NCBI GenBank assembly: GCA_019633425.1
Contig: WSUB01000150.1
Location: forward strand, 34,049 to 98,048
Length of the DNA: 64,000 nucleotides
DNA from: Tulasnella sp. 424
Taxonomy: Eukaryota; Basidiomycota; Agaricomycetes; Cantharellales; Tulasnellaceae
Direction: 5' to 3'
Shown: piece after piece, positions 57,301 through 64,000 of the stretch
How the letters are laid out: every line of letters begins with the position of its first letter
Numbering within the stretch: the first letter of the stretch is position 1
Made by a program: the position numbers and the translations under genes
The notes under the pieces: generated by a model
What the model was told of the DNA's origin: nothing
Seen by the model: only the letters and a program-made list of their open reading frames with translations
The model's database searches: none

Positions 57301-60237
57301 CTCGTTTCGGTCTCGGTGGGGGTTTTGCCTTTGTAGGTCCATTTAGTTGAGGTGACGAGGAAGGAGGAGCGGCGGCAGGAGTAGCGGAAGGAGTAGCGGA
57401 AGACGACGATGCGGTGGTGGAAGTAGAAGTCGAAGGAGTAAGGGTCGGAGGAGCAGTGCTCCCATTCGCAAGAGCAGCAGCGCCAGCACCAAGAGGGAAC
57501 GAAACACCACCGTTCGCGGCAGCAGCAGCAGCGGCGACCTTATTCGTCGGTGAAAGCGCTCTCTGCGACAACGGCGGCGTATTCGACGCGATGGGACCAG
57601 TCGAAGGCGACCCCGACCGTCCCGACTGCTGCTGCTGAATCACGCGTTCCTGCGGGGACATGGCTCCCGACCGACTGGTCGTCGAACTAGGAGACAAGGC
57701 CCGATCACGGGTGGGCGGAGACATGGCTCGATCCCGAGCGTTTTCCTTCTGCAGGTTCGCATTCACGTTGGCCAGGGTCGACATTTGAGTCGGTGGAGAG
57801 GATACTACCGATGGCGGTGGTGGACTAGCAGCGGCTGGAACGGGTTGCTGAGCCGCTGCTTGCTGTTGCTGTGCGAGTGCGGCAGCAGCGGCAGCGGACC
57901 CGGCACCCACAGACGGTCGCCTGCCTGCCGACCCTGGAGGTGGTGCGTTTGGTGGTGGAGCGCGGTTCGAATCTGGGTACTTGATATGACCTAATGAAAT
58001 AAAGTGCGGTGAGAAAATGGATGCTGCGGATTGAATGTTTTCGGGGAAACTCACGGGAATCCAGCACGTGGATGATGCTTGGGTCGTCAGGCTTCTCCGC
58101 GGTGAACGATTCGCCTCCCAACACAAACACTCGAGTGCCCGCGGCAGCCATAGCGTGACCGGAGCGACCGCTCGGAGAGGGTCCCATGTTCTGGAACATA
58201 TACCATCGAGAGTCTGGCGAAAAGCACGAGTTTTGATCAGTTTAGCCAGAAAGGAATTATATATCCCTCCGCGAAACGTACTGGAGATCTTGAATGCAGC
58301 CAAATCGCCCAAATCCTTGCCATCGACACCTCGCCCACCAAACACGTACATCACGTCGTCGACCAACGCCGCAGCATGGCCTTCTCGGGGAACGGGTATG
58401 AACCCGATGCACGTCAATTCTCGCCATGTGCGCGAAGGGACGTCGAAGCACCATGTGTCGTTGTAATGATACTGGCCGTCAGTTCCACCGAACCTTGACG
58501 ACGAAACGAAGGTAAACATGCCGTTCGACTAATAATAAAAAATAGAATGGAGCGGGGGACGTACATGTAGATTTTCTCGTTATGAGTCACGCAGACATGG
58601 CCTGTTCGTCGAGCGGGCAAGTCTGATCCTGGGGCGGGCGTGTACAGGTCCCAATTTGGGTCTGGTGTTTTTACTGTAGAGAGAGTGGCGACATGGTTAG
58701 GATAAAAAAGGTTTCTTTCTGGTGCCCGAAAACAACTCACGAGAGCTAAGGTCGAAAGCCCACAAATCGTTCAAAAACTCTCCATCGACCTGTCCACCAA
58801 AGACGAAGAACCGGGTGCCGCACATCGTCACGGCATGACCATACCGCCCTGGCGGAGCCCGTCCAGTCGTCGACACCCTCGTCCACTCCCTCGTTCCCAA
58901 ATTAAGCAAGTACAGCGCATCGTCCTGCCTCTCGTTCAAATTCGTCTTGGTATCTCCGCCCCATACAATTAACACACTGCTGACCAGCGCACTCGCATGC
59001 CCCACTCGCGGTGGTGGGATCTCGCCCTTGGTTTCGATCAACGCAACGGAAAGGTCCCTCGTCGAGAACGAGTACAAGTCGTTCTTGATTTGTTCTTTGA
59101 CGAGACCGCCAAAGAGGAACAGCTCGCCGCTGGCTGTGCTGATTGGGGGCAATGAGTGGCCGTACCGGGGGAACGGGGACGGGGATGCGGTCGGTGAGCG
59201 AGTGGGGACGAGAGTGGCTATGGGTTGGATGGCGAGGCGGCGTGCGGACCATGGATAAGCTGGACGACCGGTGGGTGACGTTTTGTGTCCTCCAGATGCA
59301 GAAGATTGGGCTTGATTTTGAGCTTGTTGTTGCTGCTGCTGCTGCTGCTGAGACGGGGGTTCTCGTTCTCGTTCTCGCTCACGTTCTCGCTCCCGCGGTG
59401 GGGGAGGTTGTTGGGGTTGGGACTGCTGCTGCTGCTGCTGTTGTTGCTGCAGTTGCTGTTGCTGATTCGGTGGGGACGTTTGATCGCGCGAGGACGAAAT
59501 GTGTTGTTGCTGCGATGGAGAGCCTCCAAGCGTATTTCCTGCTGCTTCTCGTTGTGCCCTAGGTTTAGAAGGAGGAGCAGGAGCAGGGGGAGAGGAAGTG
59601 TGAGTATCCTTGACCTTTACTGGGCGGTGATGCCTTGCACTGGAGAATAAACCGAACATGGTGACATCAAAGAGAGGGAGGGGGGAAGTAGTGGCGGGTG
59701 ATGGAAAAAGAAGAAAGGTTCGAGATAGAGAGAAAAGAAGAGATAGAGGCTTTTTGCCCTGCGCGAAAAACCAGTTCGCGCGTCCCCCGCCCCCTCTAAG
59801 AAAGATTGTGTGTTGTGTGGTTGAAGAGGAAAGGCTAAGCGGGACGAGGTGCGCGATAACCTCGAGGCCCCGTCGAGACCACGATATTGTCGAGTAAAAG
59901 GCATGGCAAGCGTGCACCGGTTTCGGGCGTGATAACATGCACGCAATGCGCCGCTGGTGTGTCTCCCCCACCCAAATAAAATGCACCGTACTCACGTTTC
60001 TCTCTGAAGAGCCTGACGCTCTCTTTCCCTTTCGACCCTTTCCCTCTCGAGCTCTCGCTCTCGTTCGCGTGCGGCAAGTGCAGCCTCTCGGTCCCTCGCG
60101 GAAGCCTGCTGCTGCTGTTGTTGTTGTTGTCTGAGCTGTTGTTCTCGGATCACTTGCTGCTGTTGTTGTTGAGCGAGAGCTGCCTGGCTGTCCTGGACTT
60201 GAACGCTTGCCTGTCGGCGGCGAAAGAAGGAGGACAT
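54378..60237 (-). CDS. Tea1-like kelch repeat and coiled-coil cell polarity protein
   Basis: Eight exons, complement(54378..55086, 55146..56635, 56705..57990, 58055..58213, 58282..58493, 58565..58673, 58741..59639, 59996..60237), give 1701 aa in frame. Exon 1 encodes MSSFFRRRQASVQVQDSQ, polyQ and an RERERE stretch. More Q runs and RE repeats precede six kelch repeats (ELFLFGGLVKEQIKNDLYSF, FFVFGGQVDGEFLNDLWAFD, MFGGTDGQYHYNDTWCFDV, DDVMYVFGGRGVDGKDLGDL, VFVLGGESFTAEKPDD). A low-complexity Ala/Ser/Pro linker follows, then about 900 residues of coiled coil with AVHYVRGTENMLRRMKDEL near the end. Tea1-family proteins ride microtubule plus ends and mark growth sites at the cell tip. The intron between exons 1 and 2 (356 bases) is unusually long; it contains a CT-rich tract and an in-frame ATG at 59659 (MFGLFSSARHHRPVK), so a second promoter and start are possible. 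Confidence 0.88.
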
Positions 60238-61252
60238 GGGACGTGCGAGGAACGGTATGGTTGGGAGATGCTTTGAGACGGACGATCTCTCGTTGCTTTT
60301 GGATTTATGTCGCCAGGATCAAAAGAGAGAGAAAAAAAAATAAAAGTGTGGCGAAAAGGAATTGGATGGTAGTAGGAATAAGATTAGAGAGAGTGACTGA
60401 CACTCTCTGCAGTGCTAGAGAGGTTGTCGTTGGAGGTGGGGTGGTGGATGGATGGGGTGATGTATATGGGTAGACAAGTCGTTGGCCAGTTCAAACTTGA
60501 AAAAACACCCACTCTGCTTCCCCGTCTCCCACGTAGCCTTCCATTGGCTGCTGCACTACCCCCTCTCAACCATCAACCCCGCGTGCAATCACCAACACAT
60601 TCCTTCATTTTAGAAAGATAGCGATAGAATAAACGCAGATTCATCACTTTTGCAGGTCTTTACGTTTGCCAGCGAGTCACCTCACCGGCAAGGCCCGAAT
60701 GGAGAGAGACGCGTTCAACGCGCGCCGCGCGACCTCCATCGAGATTCCCCCCCACGAACGAACCGAGCTCGCTACTCTCTCCCCCCTCGCGGATGCGAAC
60801 GCTTCTGAGAAACACATGAAGCTTTTTTTTCCGACGGTCGGACGAATACCGCCTGGTAACCCTATTAGCCTGTTTGATGACAACCATTCGCACACCAAGG
60901 AGTACAATACGTCTTCCCAAATGTCTCGCAGGCGTCAAGAAGCCAGCTCGGCTCACAAATCTCCGAGCCCGGAATACCAGAAAATCAGCTCATACGCCCG
61001 ACTGGCTATGACCTCAAGACAGCTCAAGACGCATGCAGCTAGGTTGGCAACGTTAAAATTTCCGTTCCCCTTTCACAACTATCCACGTCTATCAGGAAGC
61101 CAGGGTGCTATGCGTGGCTAGATAGGGACAATCGCGTGTTCAGTTTCAGAACACGCCACCGGCCCAGGCGCCGGACACCAATGCAACATGTCCGTGTCCG
61201 TTTCCGGACATAAAAGCGGATTTGCCAATAATTTCGCCTTTTCCGTCCGACG
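60238..61252. other. Promoter side of the kelch gene and spacer
   Basis: Next to the kelch ATG (60238-60420) the minus strand is pyrimidine-rich (CTCTCTCTTTT, TTTATTTTTTTTTCTCTC), as expected for a 5' UTR or core promoter. The rest holds two overlapping short frames (60666-61121 +, 60660-60956 -) without similarity, signal or splice support. I see no gene. Confidence 0.5.
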
Positions 61253-61522
61253 TCACCTGACCTGAATCCCGAAGCCGGTCTTATCACTCGCCTCTTGCGC
61301 CCGGCTCACTATAATCACCTTGATAGGAGTCTGCGCTGCACCATAATCACATTGCCGATCTCCACAATAGCCTATAGTGACCAATCGCGGTAAAGCGTCG
61401 ATATCCTGGAGGAAGGCCACGAGGAAACCGGCAGGCAGGTAATCGAACACCAAATCCGCACCTTCGGCAGACGAACAAATCACGAGAACCACAACGAAGC
61501 ACCCAACAAAAACCCCAAGCAT
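61253..61522 (-). CDS. Candidate small secreted protein
   Basis: A single-exon frame of 89 aa. MLGVFVGCFVVVLVICSSAEG looks like a signal peptide with a cleavage site after SSAEG or nearby; the mature part of about 68 residues includes FDYLPAGFLVAFLQDIDALP and two Cys in GYCGDRQCDYG. I recognise no family. The ATG lies in a suitable position, with the A-rich ACTCAAGCC..TTTTTTTC upstream. Fungal genomes contain many such unrelated secreted peptides, but a frame this short can also occur by chance. Confidence 0.35.
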   Translation of the reverse strand: MLGVFVGCFVVVLVICSSAEGADLVFDYLPAGFLVAFLQDIDALPRLVTIGYCGDRQCDYGAAQTPIKVIIVSRAQEASDKTGFGIQVR

Positions 61523-61738
61523 TTTTTTCTCATTCTAAAACACACTCAAGCCACGCATGAGCCTCCCCCGCTATTGCTCAAAAGGCCTTGCTAAGCATTC
61601 CTAAATAGACGAGGAAGTGGGCAGGCCGCATCCTAAAAGCCCCCCAAGGTTATATCGTTCCGTTCCCCCTTCGACCCTTTTTCTCATTTCCCCTCTTCCC
61701 CCCCCTCTCTTCCCCCCCAGTCTATCACCTAATCCGAT

Positions 61739-63031
61739 ATGGCTCTTCGGCGCTCGATTACGGGTTCCATTCGGGCTCGGAGCCCATTTAGCTTGGGGAG
61801 CGGCGGGAGCAGCATCAGGAAGAAACAATGGCAGAGGGAGAGCGACGCTATCGGGCGAAATCTGTCGGAGCAAGGATGGTCTTCGGAGGATATCAGCTCG
61901 ACCGGACACACCATGGTCGATCCGTCCTTGGCTGACTTCGCCATCATCCATATACCCCCAGCTTCCCCGGTGACGAGAGACGAGCGTCCCATCGAAGGGA
62001 GTGGTCATGAGCATGTAGTGGGCGAGGACGGCGAGGAGGAGGATGACGGTCCAAGGAGCGAGAGCGGTGTGGAAGTCGGACGTGATCCACGTGAGCTTAC
62101 CTCGTTATTCTCTTTTCGGTTCACTTAACGCCCCCCGTTTCTAGAATCAAGTACAGCCGTACCCCAAACCAGACCACCAGTACAAAAGATCAAACCAGCC
62201 TTCATCCTCGCACCACGTCCGTTCATCCCAGGCATCATACCTAAACCTGCAGGTCCGCCGCGTCGTTCTCTTAGCTTCCATCGTGAGCCCACGCCAACCG
62301 CCTCACTTTCCCGAAAAGGTTCCGCCCGCCGTAGTCGATCGTGGAACGGGAAAGGTACTAAAGAACGAGAAAAGAGGAGGATGACCGCCAGACGGATGGA
62401 TAGCCGGCGGAGCCGCTTGACTTGGCCGACGAGGGCGTTGTCTAGCTTGCGCCGGAAGAGAATCACCGAGAACATGGGCGATGCCCAGAGCCTTGCGCTG
62501 GGGTTCGACTCTGCGATTCTTTTGAACGGGCTTGGGGAGGACGTGGATGAGTTCGGTAGGAACATTAATAACCTAGGCAAGCTGCCGGAGGACATCCCTC
62601 TCCCGCCTTCCCCAGGCGAATCGTTCGTCTCCCTCCCCATGGACGACGCAGCCCAACCGAACCGCCGTCGCCATCACCACCACCACCACCACCACGACAA
62701 CTCGTCCTCCTCATCTGTCACCTCCTCTTCCGCATCCTCCTCCCTCCCCGCACTCTACCTCAACAAAGGCACCTCCCCTTACTTACTAGGCTCGAACAAA
62801 CGGCACAAATTCCGGCCCTACTACACCCGCCCGCTACCCAACGCCTCCAAGCGAAACCAACTCCATTGGGAATTCGACCCGCTCGCGTCGACGTACCTGT
62901 TCATCCACACCGTCATCATGTTCTCTGAACCCGTTTTACCCGACTTGAATTTCTTGGATGGTGCCAAGGTCCCTGGTGTGGCGGATTGGAGGAACGGTAG
63001 AAGCGAGGAGCCGATGGGGCGCGCGATTTGA
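61739..63031 (+). CDS. Unrecognised protein with His run and Ser tract
   Basis: Two exons, 61739-62090 and 62145-63031, joined by a 54-base GTGAGC..TTCTAG intron, give 412 aa in frame. The gene follows a strong CT-rich tract (61660-61725) typical of fungal core promoters. Residues 1-117 are polar, with an acidic patch (EDGEEEDDGPRSESG). The second exon has a basic stretch (KERE KRRMTARRMDSRRSRL), the motif SLRRKRITENMGDAQSLALG, a run of eight His, a Ser tract (SSSSSVTSSSASSS), and an ordered-looking C-terminal part: LGSNKRHKFRPYYTRPLP, WEFDPLASTYLFIHTVI. It has no signal peptide or membrane span. I do not recognise a family. Confidence 0.65.
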
Positions 63032-63333
63032 AGGAAGTTTTGAAAATTGGTAGAGGGGTTCTCGCGTTTCTGGGAGTTGAATTTGAATCGATATGCATCT
63101 CTATGATACCATGTTCGTGCTTTCTTTGGGCTTTGTTGTAATTTTTTGGTCGTAGTGCTTTATATACCCCCACCCTTTCGATCTACTCCGTCAAGAAATC
63201 CCGTCGCTTTACTCTCACAAAGTGGGAAATCTCGAAACCTGTCAAAATTCTCCAGACCGAACAATACAATTCGCTAGGTTACATGAAATCGGGTATCAGA
63301 CGAAATCTTAAAAGGAGAACAAAAGGCCATTTC
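63032..63333. other. Convergent 3' spacer
   Basis: Tail-to-tail spacer between the His-run gene and the right-edge gene. It holds AT-rich 3' UTR-like sequence and no gene that I can see. Confidence 0.5.
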
Positions 63334-64000
63334 TCAATCATCATTCCTTGCGCCGGTGACACCATCGGTGCCGGTGTTCGGGTCACAGTCACGGCTCTGC
63401 AACAGACTCGCAGCATAAGTACGGGTGAAAGCTACGTGAGACGAGAAGGAATCACCTGAGCTACTCTGTTTACGATAGACGTGAAGTTCTCGAAGTCCCC
63501 GACGAAGCCTTCGGACTCGAACTTTGAACCTGGGAAAGACATTGTCAGAACTAGATGAGACGTAGATAATCACGATCACTCAGTGCTTACCGATTCCCCA
63601 GTGGTAACTCATCCAAGCGTTGTAGGACGGGGCTGAACAAATTCACCAACTCAAGGTCATCGTCGTTCGAGGAGACCGTGAGCCGTCGGCCGCCATCCTC
63701 CGTCAGGCCCCGGAACAACATGCGTAACCAGTAGACCGTTTGCCTCGAACTCCCGGGCGTTTTGCCACCCGACACGAGGTCTAATAAGACGGCGTTTCTC
63801 ATGTCGGCTGAATCCTCCCTGCTCGCGGGCATTGGGCCGCCTAGCATGTCCCGGAACCAGGCTACAGCCTCCCAAAACTTTGTTCCCGAACCGCTGGTAA
63901 GCCATACCCTTCGGTTAGCACGAGGAAGAAGATAACGCGTAATGTGACTCACTCGTTTCTATGGTCAGTGTCCATGTTCTCTCCGCACATGGAACGAAGA
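63334..64000 (-). CDS. Unrecognised protein at right edge, possibly 5' partial
   Basis: Three exons are visible, complement(63334..63529, 63591..63908, 63953..>64000), with good donors (GTAAGC, GTGAGT) and short introns. The joined frame has MCGENMDTDHRNEVWLTSG, KFWEAVAWFRDMLGGPMP, RQTVYWLRMLFRGLTEDGG, VNLFSPVLQRLDELPLGN and a basic segment FKVRVRRLRRGLRELHVYR, ending in GTDGVTGARNDD. An ATG at 63990 could be the start (187 aa), or the gene may extend beyond 64000. I do not recognise the family. Its last residues are polar and probably disordered. Confidence 0.55.

Noticed and set aside
60666..61121. 151-aa plus-strand frame
   Set aside because: No similarity, low complexity in part, and an opposing frame of similar length; not enough to call a gene.
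1..64000. CRISPR arrays, rRNA genes or bacterial-type operons
   Set aside because: None seen. Spliced genes and introns throughout show a eukaryotic nuclear sequence.

Overview
The window looks like nuclear DNA of a basidiomycete fungus, an Agaricomycete. Genes are packed with short spacers and broken by many introns of about 50-60 bases with GT..AG ends and CTRAC-like branch sites. The gene content (DUF6535 membrane proteins, PriA/CPL1-like cysteine-rich secreted proteins, small HGDL-type kinases, a GT61 glycosyltransferase) is what I would expect from Rhizoctonia/Ceratobasidiaceae-like fungi. The genus is an inference. All exon maps were built by hand from splice signals and protein homology, and summed exon lengths were checked for frame.

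Left part (1-14.6 kb): a 3'-truncated DUF6535 gene (-), the nucleoporin/SEACAT WD40 protein SEH1 (-), CTP synthase (+) divergent from SEH1 across 170 bases, the ribosome-quality-control E3 ligase listerin LTN1/RKR1 (+), and a D-2-hydroxyacid dehydrogenase (-). These are conserved housekeeping genes.

Middle part (14.6-33.2 kb): a duplicated region with six copies of a secreted cysteine-rich gene carrying GCC2/GCC3-like repeats and a CPL1-like (PriA) domain. They form two subfamilies: A, B, D, F (-) and C, E (+). Copies C+D and E+F are two versions of one roughly 5-kb block. Between copies lie debris of the left neighbours: a displaced LTN1 exon 12-14 fragment, two orphan copies of dehydrogenase exon 1, a 194-base tandem repeat, a repeated intergenic segment of 0.75-0.9 kb, and a 151-base MITE whose empty site is kept in the sister copy. 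Copy D is decayed.

Kinase and glycan part (33.2-41.4 kb): three tandem, four-exon small protein kinase genes of about 311-317 aa with duplicated promoters, then a GT61-family type II membrane glycosyltransferase (-).

DUF6535 part (41.4-49.4 kb): two tandem, nearly full-length DUF6535 membrane-protein genes with a shared 5' flank. In the second copy this flank is split by an insertion of about 0.95 kb that holds the C-terminal piece of a PIF1/Helitron-type helicase.

Right part (49.5-64 kb): RRP5, the ribosomal RNA processing factor (+, with one unexplained frame break), a 1701-aa Tea1-like kelch/coiled-coil polarity protein (-), a candidate small secreted protein (-), an unrecognised His/Ser-rich protein (+), and an unrecognised gene at the right edge (-).
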